Made by a program: the position numbers and the translations under genes
Source: Aldehydirespirator sp965116665
GTDB taxonomy: Bacteria; Actinomycetota; Acidimicrobiia; Acidimicrobiales; Aldehydirespiratoraceae
Direction of reading: 5' to 3'
Length of the DNA: 64,000 bases
Assembly: GCA_965116665.1 (NCBI GenBank)
Contig: OZ220709.1
Location: 3,596,001 to 3,660,000 of the forward strand
Part shown: positions 34,597 through 45,241 of the stretch, one piece after another
Layout of the letters: each line of letters opens with the position of its first letter
Position numbering within the stretch: position 1 is the first letter of the stretch
Notes under the pieces: model-generated
What the model was told of the DNA's origin: nothing
What the model saw: only the letters and a program-made list of their open reading frames with translations
Databases searched by the model: none

Positions 34597-35001
34597 TCAG
34601 TTGCCAGGATCGCGCCGGGCGCGGTACAGGGTCACCGGACGCTTCGGGCGAACAGCGGGGACCAGGCTGCCGGGATTGAAGCCGCGGGCGGCCAGCTCCG
34701 CCCGGTATTCCTCATGAGCCCGGCGGGCCTCGGACAGCTGGGCCCGGAGCTCGGCGACCTCACGTTCCAGCTCCAGCACTCGCTGCACTCCGGCCAGGTT
34801 GAGACCGGAGTCGGTCAGCTCGGCGATGCGCTCCAGCAGCGCCAGGTCGGCGTCGCTGTAGCGGCGGCTGCCGCCCGCGGTCCGGGCCGGGGCGAGCAGG
34901 CCCCTGCGCTCGTAGATCCGCAGCGTCTGGGGATGCACTCCGGCCAGTTCGGCGGCTACCGAGATCACGTATACGGCTCGATGGAAGCGTTCGTCGCTCA
35001 T
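34597..35001 (-). CDS. hspR: MerR-family heat-shock repressor HspR
   Basis: 134 residues. The MerR helix-turn-helix with ISVAAELAGVHPQTLRIYER and GLLAPARTAGGSRRYSD is at the N-terminus, followed by a coiled coil (about 70-105) and an Arg-rich tail. HspR represses dnaK-type operons at HAIR sites and is tuned by DnaK. The ATG overlaps the dnaJ stop by 4 nt (ATGA). Confidence 0.93.
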   Translation of the reverse strand: MSDERFHRAVYVISVAAELAGVHPQTLRIYERRGLLAPARTAGGSRRYSDADLALLERIAELTDSGLNLAGVQRVLELEREVAELRAQLSEARRAHEEYRAELAARGFNPGSLVPAVRPKRPVTLYRARRDPGN

Positions 35002-36137
35002 GATGATTCTCCGTGCTTTGAGGTCTTGGGCTGCAGATGAGCCCGCGGGTTCTCTCCCGGCGCGGCCGCGAAGGCCTCCACCGCGGCCCGCTGCTCGTCG
35101 GACAGGTTCTCGGGCACCACCACCTCGACCTCGACGATGAGGTCGGCGCCGCCGGTCGAGGCGTTGGCCGGAATGCGCAGGCGCCTGCCCGTGGTGGTGC
35201 CGGGCGGGATGCGGATGGTGACCGTCGAGTCGTCGAGGGTGGGCACCTTCACATGGGCGCCCAGCGCGGCTTCCGAGAAGGTGACCGGCACCTTCAGCGT
35301 GAGGTGCTTGCCGTCCCGCCCGAACAGCCGGTGGGGCTTCACGCCGATCCGCACGTACAGGTCGCCGGGCTGGCTGCCCGGACCCTGCGGCGGCCCGCCG
35401 CGGCCCTTGAGCTTGATCCGCTGCCCGTCGGTCACCCCGGACGGGACGCGGGCCTTCACCTCGCGGCGCCGATGCTCGACGCCGCGGCCACCGCATGCCG
35501 AGCACGGTTCGTCGATGACGACGGCCCGTCCGGCGCAGGCGGCGCAGGGCCGGCTGAACGAGAACAGGCCCTGGTTCTCGTCGGTCACGCCGGTTCCCGA
35601 ACAGGTCGGGCAGGGTCGGGGCTTGGCCGGGGGCTCGGACCCCAGGCCGTCACAGGTCCGGCATCGGGCCTCGCCGGTGACGGGCACCGCGATGGTGGTC
35701 CCCGACACTGCGTCGGCGAAGTCGAGCTTCACCTCGGTCTCGATGTCGGCGCCCCGCTGGGCCGGGTTGCCGCGGCGACGGCGCCTGCCGAACAGGTCGC
35801 CGAACAGGTTCTGAAGATCGCCCATCTGCTCAAAGTTCACGTTGAACCCGCCGGCCGGGCCCGGTCCGCCCGGACCGAAGGCGCCGGCCATGGGTCCGAG
35901 CTTGCGCACATCGTCGTAGGCCTTGCGCTTGGAGGAGTCGCCGAGCACGTCGTAGGCCGACGCCACCTCCTTGAAGCGGTCCTCGACCGCGGCGTCGCCA
36001 GGGTTCGCGTCGGGGTGCAGCTCCTTGGCCAGCTTGCGGTAGGCCTTGGTGATGGCGGAGGCCGAGGCGTCGGTGTCCACGCCGAGAATCTTGTAGTAGT
36101 CCTTCTCGAACCACTCCCGCTGGGGCTCCACTGTCAC
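34998..36137 (-). CDS. dnaJ: Chaperone DnaJ
   Basis: 379-residue type I Hsp40. J domain with HPD (KELHPDANPG), Gly-rich linker, and four zinc-binding CxxCxGxG repeats: CRTCDGLG, CPTCSGTG, CAACAGRA (glycines degenerate) and CSACGGRG. It stimulates DnaK ATPase and delivers substrates. It lies 13 nt behind grpE. Confidence 0.95.
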   Translation of the reverse strand: MTVEPQREWFEKDYYKILGVDTDASASAITKAYRKLAKELHPDANPGDAAVEDRFKEVASAYDVLGDSSKRKAYDDVRKLGPMAGAFGPGGPGPAGGFNVNFEQMGDLQNLFGDLFGRRRRRGNPAQRGADIETEVKLDFADAVSGTTIAVPVTGEARCRTCDGLGSEPPAKPRPCPTCSGTGVTDENQGLFSFSRPCAACAGRAVVIDEPCSACGGRGVEHRRREVKARVPSGVTDGQRIKLKGRGGPPQGPGSQPGDLYVRIGVKPHRLFGRDGKHLTLKVPVTFSEAALGAHVKVPTLDDSTVTIRIPPGTTTGRRLRIPANASTGGADLIVEVEVVVPENLSDEQRAAVEAFAAAPGENPRAHLQPKTSKHGESS

Positions 36138-36150
36138 CTCCCTGGGTCGG

Positions 36151-36725
36151 CTAGCTGCGCACCTTCACCATGGCCGGTCTGAGCACCCGCCCGTTCCACG
36201 CGTACCCGGTGCGGAGCACGTCGGCCACGACCGGTGCGGACTGGTCGTCAGTGCCGGACTCCTCGCTCATCACGGCCTCGTGGAAGCCGGGATCGAAGGG
36301 CTCGTCGACCGTGCCGAGAACGGTGAGGCCCTCGCCGGTCAGCACCCCCAGCAACTGGGCCTGAACTGCGTCGATGCCTTCGACGCCCTGGCTCACCGCG
36401 GCCTCGCAGGCGTCGAGCACGACCAGAAGTTCCCAGGCCAGCCTCGAAGCGGCCTGGGCGACGAGCTCGGTGTTCCGCTTCATCGTCTGGCGGCGGAAGT
36501 TGGTGAACTCCGCGGTCACACGCTGGAGGTCCTCGAGATAGGCGTCGCGCTCCGCGATGACGTCAGCCACATCGGGCGGCGCCCCGTCCGCGACCGTGGC
36601 GGGTTCTGTTGTCCCGGCCTCCTCGGTGGGCTCGTCCTCAGGCTCGGGATCCCGGCCGGCCGGGCCGGCCTCGTCCTGCGGATCGGCCGCGGCCTCCAGC
36701 CGGCTCGCGTCGGAGGGCTGGGCGC

Positions 36726-36729
<4 letters not shown>
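36151..36729 (-). CDS. grpE: Nucleotide exchange factor GrpE
   Basis: 192 residues: acidic disordered N-terminus (1-55), long helix, and the beta domain with VLGTVDEPFDPGFHEAVM and the end GYAWNGRVLRPAMVKV, typical of GrpE. Its ATG overlaps the dnaK stop by 4 nt. Confidence 0.94.
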
Positions 36730-38558
<1,829 letters not shown>

Positions 38559-38613
38559 GGTGAGGCTCCTTTTCTTTGCTGGGTTGCTCTACTGTGCCTA
38601 TCCTTAAACGCAC

Positions 38614-38642
38614 ACGGTAGCGAAGTTCATTCCTGATGACAA
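38614..38642 (-). promoter_or_regulatory. Putative dnaK promoter (TTGTCA-17-TACCGT)
   Basis: On the minus strand, TTGTCA (38637-38642) and TACCGT (38614-38619) are separated by 17 nt, a good housekeeping-type promoter. The HAIR-like operator is immediately upstream. Confidence 0.5.
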
Positions 38643-38648
38643 CAAAAA

Positions 38649-38669
38649 CTTGAGTCTAGCTTTATCAAC
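38649..38669. promoter_or_regulatory. HAIR-like HspR operator
   Basis: One half is a perfect CTTGAGT; the other, read as TATCAAC, keeps the central TCAA. The pair gives TTGA-N11-TCAA as in CTTGAGT-N7-ACTCAAG, the HspR (HAIR) consensus. It lies next to the dnaK promoter and also 34 nt before gpmA. Confidence 0.6.
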
Positions 38670-38689
38670 TTTTGCCGTGACGGGACCGG

Positions 38690-38695
38690 TACCTT
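38690..38695 (+). promoter_or_regulatory. -10 box (TACCTT) of gpmA, leaderless type
   Basis: TACCTT ends 7 nt before the gpmA ATG. No ribosome-binding site is visible. Confidence 0.4.
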
Positions 38696-38702
38696 GGCAG
38701 GC

Positions 38703-39467
38703 ATGGCCCACGACCTGATCCTGCTGCGACACGGGCGCAGCGAGTGGAACGACCGGAACCTCTTCACCGGCTGGCACGACTGCGCCCTCAACGACGCCGG
38801 CCGGGCCGAGGCTCGCCGCGCCGCCGAGCTGCTGTTGGCCGCAGGCCTGTTGCCCGGCGCGGTGCACACCTCCGTTTTGCGGCGGGCCACCGAGACCACC
38901 GAGATCGTGCTCGACGCCCTCGGCCTCGGATCGCTGGAGGTCCACCGCAGCTGGCGGCTGAACGAGCGCCACTACGGCGACCTCACCGGCCTCGACAAGG
39001 CGGCCACCCGGGCCGCCCACGGCGACGAGCAGCTGCAACGGTGGCGGCGGGGCTATGACACCCCGCCACCGCCGATACGGCCCGGCAACGAGTTCAACCC
39101 CAACCACTCACCCGCGTACGCGGACCTCGCGCCGGAGCTGATACCCCTGACCGAGAGCCTCGCCGACGTGCTGGTCAGGCTGCTGCCCTACTGGCACGAC
39201 GCCATCGTCGGCGACCTGCGGCGGGGCTGCACCGTGCTCGTGTCGGCCCACGGCAACAGCCTGCGGGCCCTGGCCAAGCACCTCGACGGGATCTCCGACG
39301 ACGCCATCGGCGCCCTCAACATCCCCACCGGCATGCCCCTGCACTACGTGCTGGGCCCCGACATGTTCCCGCTGGAGCCCAAGCACCCCCTGGAGCGAGC
39401 GTTGGACCCGGAGGCTGCGGCCGCGGCCGCAGCCGAGGTGGCCGCCCAAGCCTCCCGCCGTCGGTGA
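38703..39467 (+). CDS. gpmA: 2,3-bisphosphoglycerate-dependent phosphoglycerate mutase
   Basis: 254 residues of the histidine phosphatase superfamily. LLRHGRSEWN carries the catalytic histidine; LNERHYGDLTGLDK, and the second histidine in VSAHGNSLRALAKHLDG, match dPGM. It interconverts 3- and 2-phosphoglycerate in glycolysis. ATG at 38703 preferred over TTG at 38694. An Ala-rich tail ends the protein. It converges on the accessory operon. Confidence 0.95.
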   Translation: MAHDLILLRHGRSEWNDRNLFTGWHDCALNDAGRAEARRAAELLLAAGLLPGAVHTSVLRRATETTEIVLDALGLGSLEVHRSWRLNERHYGDLTGLDKAATRAAHGDEQLQRWRRGYDTPPPPIRPGNEFNPNHSPAYADLAPELIPLTESLADVLVRLLPYWHDAIVGDLRRGCTVLVSAHGNSLRALAKHLDGISDDAIGALNIPTGMPLHYVLGPDMFPLEPKHPLERALDPEAAAAAAAEVAAQASRRR

Positions 39468-39478
39468 CCCAGGGAACG

Positions 39479-39931
39479 TCAGGGCTTCGGTCGTGCGATC
39501 CAGTTCTCGCTCAGGTGCTCTGCCAACCGTCTCTTGACACCCTTGGGGAGGTCCCTGCCTCCGTCAACGCGAAACACCACTGCGTGAGCCGGCTCTTCAA
39601 GCGTCGGCCATAGTTGGATTCCGTACTCACCGGACTCGCCGCGAATCACATCTGCGGTGATGTGTGCAAGCCCATCACCTGTGTAGCGATCGAGCAAGAC
39701 CTCGATCGGATCAGCAAGCGATTCGACGATCACCGACAACGCGGGACCCGGACAGCCAACTTGGGCAGCCATCTCCTCCGTGTAGAACTGGACGGCTTGT
39801 CGGGTCACCCGAGGGTTCTCTGCAGCGTCAAGAGCGTTCCAGTCACAGAACCTCGGATTGACTCGCCGGAGCAGACGCGCGCCCGGCGGTATTCCGACAG
39901 GGTCATCCTTGTAGGGACTCCCGCCCGGCAT
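39479..39931 (-). CDS. Hypothetical protein, third gene of the TIGR04255-type operon
   Basis: A 150-residue soluble protein with no motif I can assign. It has an Arg/Asp/Glu-rich helical C-terminus (GVKRRLAEHLSENWIARPKP). It lies 15 nt behind the middle gene, all on the minus strand, and is therefore likely part of one transcript. GC and codon use look a little lower than in neighbours, as expected for an accessory gene. Confidence 0.65.
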   Translation of the reverse strand: MPGGSPYKDDPVGIPPGARLLRRVNPRFCDWNALDAAENPRVTRQAVQFYTEEMAAQVGCPGPALSVIVESLADPIEVLLDRYTGDGLAHITADVIRGESGEYGIQLWPTLEEPAHAVVFRVDGGRDLPKGVKRRLAEHLSENWIARPKP

Positions 39932-39946
39932 GTATCCCGGGGCCGC

Positions 39947-40417
39947 CTACCAGCTGTGAGACGCCAGAAAGGCGAGAGGGTCGAGAGGGGCATCGGGGAG
40001 CAGTCCGTCCCAGTCCAAGCCCTGCTCATCGTCCTCGTAGAAGACCTCGATTGAGTCTCGTCCGACGGTGAAGTCAATATGGCAGATAGGCGAATGCCAC
40101 TCGAGGACGACACGGCCATCGATCGACGGCGTTACCGTCGGATGTCGCAGTGCGGGCAAGGCGTTGCAGATCGCTGCCGCCAAGGCGCGCGCGTCGCTGA
40201 CTGCCTCAACGGACACCGGGTAGGCCGCGGCGCCATCCCACCCCTCGGACAGCAACAGCAGCTCCTTGATCTCGATATCGACCGCATGAATCCACGAGGA
40301 CTGCGGAACGAGAGAGCCGGGGATGGCGAAGTGCATCCTTTGCAAGGTCAGCGCCGACTCATCTAGAGAAGACGCCGGCGGCGCGGCGCCGAAGACGGCT
40401 GGCTCTACTACTGTCAT
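39947..40417 (-). CDS. Hypothetical protein, middle gene of the TIGR04255-type operon
   Basis: 156 residues, mixed alpha/beta, ending EVFYEDDEQGLDWDGLLPDA then a short tail. No known domain is evident. It overlaps the TIGR04255-like gene by 4 nt (ATGA), indicating translational coupling and a functional link. Confidence 0.65.
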   Translation of the reverse strand: MTVVEPAVFGAAPPASSLDESALTLQRMHFAIPGSLVPQSSWIHAVDIEIKELLLLSEGWDGAAAYPVSVEAVSDARALAAAICNALPALRHPTVTPSIDGRVVLEWHSPICHIDFTVGRDSIEVFYEDDEQGLDWDGLLPDAPLDPLAFLASHSW

Positions 40418-41250
40418 CGTGCCTCCTGGTCAGGGGACAGGCCCCATCGCGTATGGAATGCGGTTGTTGTTATGTCGACGAATCCCTTGACTACCCACCG
40501 ACGGCCCATGTCGAGGAACTCGAGCACTGAAGAGATCCGGCTCCCGCGCGGCGCCCCCCGCGCCGTAAGGCTCAAGAAGACGATCGGCTGGCGCTCATCG
40601 CCTGTCCACGCTCGATCGACGGCCACATGGAGGCGGCCGATAGGGGACCCCCCGTCATCGGGGATCACGTAGGCCAAGGCGTGCCTCGACATCTCGGGCA
40701 AGGGCAGAAAGTCACCAGAGCGCGGCTGGATGTCGCGCAAGACGGCCCCGAAGGGCCCGGATGCGAGGTCTTCGGCGGTGAGCGCCACATGATTAATGTA
40801 AGTCACCTCGCACTGCGTCGGAATCAGCGTGGTTCCGAAGGTCTCATCGACGTAAGAGGCGAGTTCTTCCAGCCACCGTTCGAACTTCGCCCGACCCTTC
40901 TCGTACCGCGTGTAGTCGGGATTCTCCGGCGTCTTTCGCCAGTTGTAGGCGAACCAGTCCTGTTGAAGTTGGACAAGGTCATTCCCGCTAGAGCAGAAGA
41001 ACCGAGGCGAAGGCATCGTAGCGCCGATCCGCAAGCCCACCGGGGATGTCCCGCTGTCCTGGCCGAACTGCTCGACCGGCGCGTCGTAGGGCGGCCTCTC
41101 CTCGATCGTCGGCAGATCAGCCGAGAGGTGATCGTCCCAGAACTTGACTAGGCGAGGCGAGTCAAGGCCGGGGACATCTCGGTACCGAACCGCGAGCACC
41201 GTCTCGACGACAGGCGGCGCTTCGAAGTCCGGCAGTCCCTCCGTGCTCAT
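40414..41250 (-). CDS. TIGR04255 family protein
   Basis: 278 residues. The opening FEAPPVVETVLAVRYRDVPG and central VQLQQDWFAYNWRK, then YEKGRAKFERWLEELASYV, match the sporadically distributed TIGR04255 family. Its biochemical role is unknown. It is the promoter-proximal gene of a three-gene operon divergent from a restriction-modification-like gene, a setting that suggests defence or another accessory role. Confidence 0.75.
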   Translation of the reverse strand: MSTEGLPDFEAPPVVETVLAVRYRDVPGLDSPRLVKFWDDHLSADLPTIEERPPYDAPVEQFGQDSGTSPVGLRIGATMPSPRFFCSSGNDLVQLQQDWFAYNWRKTPENPDYTRYEKGRAKFERWLEELASYVDETFGTTLIPTQCEVTYINHVALTAEDLASGPFGAVLRDIQPRSGDFLPLPEMSRHALAYVIPDDGGSPIGRLHVAVDRAWTGDERQPIVFLSLTARGAPRGSRISSVLEFLDMGRRWVVKGFVDITTTAFHTRWGLSPDQEAR

Positions 41251-41362
41251 CGGTGATCGGAGCCGCAGACCACGGCCCCAAGACTACTGCGGTGACCGGC
41301 GCCGACCATCGCATGGCAAGCCAGGGGGCCGAGGTGCCGTGATCGAGGATGAGGCCCTGGCG

Positions 41363-41368
41363 TAGAGT
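41363..41368 (+). promoter_or_regulatory. -10 box (TAGAGT) upstream of the restriction-modification-like gene
   Basis: TAGAGT ends 6 nt before the GTG start, again suggesting a leaderless mRNA. Confidence 0.35.
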
Positions 41369-41374
41369 CGCTCT

Positions 41375-44300
41375 GTGGCTGTGGAAGGTTGGATCGATCT
41401 TCGTGACCTAGCTGGACGCCTCGCGAACCGTTCGCTGAAGGGCCGTACCGAGGCGACGGTGCAGTCCGATGTGCGGATGCTGTTGCTGGCGGCGGGGTTG
41501 AACCTTACCGAAGGTGACGTGCTCGATGTCAAGCTGGAATCTCCGCTGGCTGACCGTCGCCGCATCGATGTCGAGATGGGCCGCACTGTCATCGAGGTGA
41601 AGCGCAGCCTGGCTCCGCAGGGGTCGCTGAAGGATGCGGCAAAGCAGCTTGCTGGTTACGTGGAGGCGAAGAGCAGCAGCCTCGGGCAGCGCTATGTGGG
41701 GATCGTCACCGATGGCCGGGACTGGCACCTCTTCCACCACGACGACGGTGGCCTTGTTGCCGTAGCGGATCATCATGTGGACCCGGCAACACCCAACACC
41801 GAAGCGCTGGTGAGGTGGCTCGGGTCGGTACTGACGACCGAGGAGCAGATCGCTCCTACCCGCCAGGCGATTTCTGACCGACTCGGGGCGGATAGCCCTG
41901 GCCATGAACTCGAACGTGCGACGTTGAACGCCCTCTACAAGACCAACCGTGACCATCCCGAGGTGGCGATCAAGCGGGAGTTGTGGGCGAAGCTGTTGAC
42001 GACAGCGTTGGGCACCCAGTTCAGCGCCGATGAGGAAGACCTGTTCATCGAGCACACGCTGCTGGTGGCCACCGCGGAGTGTGTCGCTCACGCGGTGTTG
42101 AGCTATCCGATCTCCCAGTTGGCTCCGGCGACTCTGCTGCGAGGTGATCTGCTGTCGCAGCAGTCTCAGATACACGGCGTTGTGGAGCAGGACTTCTTCG
42201 ATTGGCCGCTGGATTGTGGCGAGGAGGGACGGCGGTGGGTGGCAGCTCTGGCGCGCAGGCTGGAGCAGTTCGACTGGGGTGTTGTGACCCATGACGTGAT
42301 GAAGACGATCTATGAGTCGGTGATCACCGTGGAGACCCGGCGTCGTCTAGGTGAGTACTACACCCCGGACTTCTTGGCCGAGGCGATCACTGAGCAGGTC
42401 GTTGCTGATCCTCTCAACGAGACGGTCATGGACCCGGCGTGCGGGTCGGGGACGTTCTTGTTCCATGCTGTGCGCCGCTATCTGGTAGCAGCCGACGCTG
42501 CCGGGATGTCCAACCGAGATGCGGTGGCGGGCGTGTCCGAACACGTCTTCGGGGTGGACGTGCATCCGGTGGCTGTGACGCTGGCTCGGGTCACCTACCT
42601 GCTGGCCATCGGCACAGAACGGCTCGCTGCCTCTGACCGGCGACGGTTACGGGTGCCGGTGTTCTTGGGAGACAGCGTGCAGTGGGGTCAACGCAGCGAC
42701 ATCTTCGCTTCAGAGACATTGAATGTCAGCACCGACGACGGAGCCGAGTTGTTCGCTGACCAGCTCCGGTTCCCTCAACGGCTTCTGGGCGACGCGGACA
42801 CCTTCGACGCGTTGGTGGCTGACCTCGCGGAATCGGCGACCAACCGGCAACGGGGCACAGGGGTGCCGTCGATCTCTCGCATCGCAAAGCGTCATGGCCT
42901 GTCCGGGGCTGACCTGGAGACGGTTGAGGCGACGTTCAAGGCGATGTGCCGCCTACACGACGAGCACCGCGACCACATCTGGGGCTACTACGTCAGGAAC
43001 CTGGCCCGACCAGCATGGCTGGCCCGCGAGGAGAACCGCCGAATGGTGCTCGTGGGGAACCCGCCGTGGCTTGCGTACCGCTACATGACTGACGCCATGA
43101 AGAACGTGTTCCGATTGATGGCCAAAGAACGCAAGCTGTGGGCTGGAGGCAACGTCGCCACCCACCAAGACCTCGCTGACCTGTTCGTGGCCCGATGCAT
43201 CGAGCAGTACCTCGCACCCGAAGGGCGGTTCGGGTTCGTGATGCCTGCCGGTGTGCTGACCCGCGGCCAGTCAGCAGGCTTCCGCTCCGGGATGTTCCCC
43301 CTCAACAAGGGAGGCCACACGGTCGTCGCTTTCGACGCTGCGTGGGACATCTCAGCGATCAGTCACCGGTTCTTCCCGCGCACCGCGAGCGTCATCCTCG
43401 GGAAACGCTCAGATGAGCGCGGTGCCCTACCCGACAAGGTGCAGGAATGGTCGGGCAAGCTCCCTGACCCGAGCGCACCATGGGCCGAAGTAAGCCAAGC
43501 CATCCAGCGGACCCAGGCAGATCGGGCCAGCCTCTCAGACGACGACGAAGCCGGATCGCCCTACAGAGGCCGCTTCGCGAACGGGGCGAACCTCTACCCC
43601 CGCCTGTTGATCATCGTGCAACCCGACAAGGCTCCACCGCTCGGCGTAGGCGAGGGCCGCAGACCAGTCCGATCCAACAGAGGCACCTACCCGAAAGGCG
43701 ACTGGAAGTCGATGGACGACATGAAGGGCGTCATCGAGTCGCAGTTCATCCACCGGGTTCTGCTGGGGGAGTCGGTGATGCCCTACTCGCAACGCACACC
43801 CGCTGAAGCGGTGCTTCCCCTCACCAAGGGAAAGATGATGCGAGACGACGAGATCGAGGATCACGACGGACTACGCCGCTGGTGGGAGAAAGCCCGCCAA
43901 CTACAAGACAAGCACACCAAGAGCGGCCTCACCCTCGATAAGTCAATCGACCACTACCACAAGCTGACCTCGCAATTCCCCATCGCCCCCATACGTGTCG
44001 TGTATGGCGCGTCGGGGATGCACGTAACCGCCTGCCGAGTGACCGACGAGCAGGCAATCGTGGAGCATCAGCTCAACTGGGCTACCGCCCAGACAATCGA
44101 GGAAGCCCACTACCTGTGCAGCGTCCTCAACAGCGCGGCCGTCACCAAGGCCGTCGAACCCTTCATGACCTCCGGCAAGGGCGGCGGACGCCACATCAGC
44201 TCGTACCTGTGGAACGTGCCGATCCCGCTCTACGACGCCAACGACGAACTCCACATCACCCTGGCCGACCTCGGTGATCAAGCCGAGCAGTTCGTCACCG

Positions 44301-44641
44301 GGCTGAACATCAAACCCTCGAAGGCTCACGGGTCGATGCGAGCGAAGATACGCAAGCAGCTAGCCGAGAGCGAGATCGGTCAGGCCATCGAGGACGCCGT
44401 CAACACCCTGCTGATCGAACGTTTTATCCAACCTCCAAGCGATGACGCCACGACTGCTTCGGTCTGTGACATCACCTGGGGACTACGGAACGGAACACTC
44501 ACGGCATGGTGCGCCGACTGCGACACGACAGCCCAAGTGATCGAACTCCCCGACCAAGACGTGGACACCTGGGCACGAGAGCACTGGCTGACCCAGCATC
44601 CATGGGCCGAACGGGTGCGGGTCGTGCGGGTGGTGCGGTGA
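41375..44641 (+). CDS. Restriction-modification-like protein with fused N-6 DNA methylase (type IIG-like)
   Basis: A 1088-residue single polypeptide. The N-terminus carries a PD-(D/E)xK-like nuclease pattern, RRIDVEMGRTVIEVKRSL (D65, E74, K76). The methylase follows: GEYYTPDFLAEAI (about 326), motif I DPACGSGTF (353-361) and motif IV NPPW (562-565), as in adenine-N6 methyltransferases. The C-terminal part (about 650-1000) would be the target-recognition domain, and CADCDTTAQ near the end could be a partial zinc ribbon. Such enzymes cut and methylate DNA without a separate subunit. Lower GC than neighbours and accessory neighbours suggest horizontal transfer. GTG start. Confidence 0.85.
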   Translation: MAVEGWIDLRDLAGRLANRSLKGRTEATVQSDVRMLLLAAGLNLTEGDVLDVKLESPLADRRRIDVEMGRTVIEVKRSLAPQGSLKDAAKQLAGYVEAKSSSLGQRYVGIVTDGRDWHLFHHDDGGLVAVADHHVDPATPNTEALVRWLGSVLTTEEQIAPTRQAISDRLGADSPGHELERATLNALYKTNRDHPEVAIKRELWAKLLTTALGTQFSADEEDLFIEHTLLVATAECVAHAVLSYPISQLAPATLLRGDLLSQQSQIHGVVEQDFFDWPLDCGEEGRRWVAALARRLEQFDWGVVTHDVMKTIYESVITVETRRRLGEYYTPDFLAEAITEQVVADPLNETVMDPACGSGTFLFHAVRRYLVAADAAGMSNRDAVAGVSEHVFGVDVHPVAVTLARVTYLLAIGTERLAASDRRRLRVPVFLGDSVQWGQRSDIFASETLNVSTDDGAELFADQLRFPQRLLGDADTFDALVADLAESATNRQRGTGVPSISRIAKRHGLSGADLETVEATFKAMCRLHDEHRDHIWGYYVRNLARPAWLAREENRRMVLVGNPPWLAYRYMTDAMKNVFRLMAKERKLWAGGNVATHQDLADLFVARCIEQYLAPEGRFGFVMPAGVLTRGQSAGFRSGMFPLNKGGHTVVAFDAAWDISAISHRFFPRTASVILGKRSDERGALPDKVQEWSGKLPDPSAPWAEVSQAIQRTQADRASLSDDDEAGSPYRGRFANGANLYPRLLIIVQPDKAPPLGVGEGRRPVRSNRGTYPKGDWKSMDDMKGVIESQFIHRVLLGESVMPYSQRTPAEAVLPLTKGKMMRDDEIEDHDGLRRWWEKARQLQDKHTKSGLTLDKSIDHYHKLTSQFPIAPIRVVYGASGMHVTACRVTDEQAIVEHQLNWATAQTIEEAHYLCSVLNSAAVTKAVEPFMTSGKGGGRHISSYLWNVPIPLYDANDELHITLADLGDQAEQFVTGLNIKPSKAHGSMRAKIRKQLAESEIGQAIEDAVNTLLIERFIQPPSDDATTASVCDITWGLRNGTLTAWCADCDTTAQVIELPDQDVDTWAREHWLTQHPWAERVRVVRVVR

Positions 44642-44742
44642 GCCGCTGCTACTGAGGCCGGGGGGAATCTATCGGCTCGATTGGGAGATAGACCCGAGTC
44701 AGATCTATCCACACAACAAGAGTCAAGGGATGACCAAATAGT

Positions 44743-45093
44743 ATGCGACTCATCGTTGGCAACACTGTCCTGGATCGGCCGGACGACGCCGCGGTGCGGG
44801 CCGCGCTCCGTCGCTTATTCGACGGCGTGGAAGACGAGCCCTTCATGGTCCTCGTAGAAGGGCCAGAGCCAGAGCGCAGCGAGTACTTCATCCAGACCGC
44901 CCGGATCAGCACAGGCAGCTTCGTTCTGGAGTACCGAGAGGGTTCCTGGGACCAACATTATCAATGCGATGCCGTTTCGCTTGGCCCGAGAGGCCTACGG
45001 GAGCTTACGAGTGCGTTCATTGACTACCTCCACGGCAACAACACATGGAAGACCCGTTTCGAGTGGAAGCAGCTCACCGACCCACACGTATAG
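44743..45093 (+). CDS. Small protein, possibly Imm1-like
   Basis: 116 residues, beta-rich, with FVLEYREGSWDQHYQC resembling the EYR-motif segment of Imm1-type immunity proteins, and a C-terminal helix ending in FIDYLHGNNTWK. No toxin partner is adjacent, so it may be an orphan immunity gene. Low-confidence family call; the reading frame is intact. Confidence 0.5.
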   Translation: MRLIVGNTVLDRPDDAAVRAALRRLFDGVEDEPFMVLVEGPEPERSEYFIQTARISTGSFVLEYREGSWDQHYQCDAVSLGPRGLRELTSAFIDYLHGNNTWKTRFEWKQLTDPHV

Positions 45094-45241
45094 GGTTCCG
45101 CGAGAGGGACGGCTCATTAACCGTGCCCCGGCTCCCACCCCGACACCCGATCGCGCCGACGCCAACATCGAAACGGGCTTAGACGGGTCGAGGGTCGCTA
45201 CTCCCCCGCAGAGTGGCGCGGCGGGTAGTGTCGCGGCCGTC

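Noticed and set aside
44969..45241. Upstream extension of etfD
   Set aside because: It overlaps the small protein gene at 44743-45093 and has no family match; the ATG at 45242 follows a -10 box.
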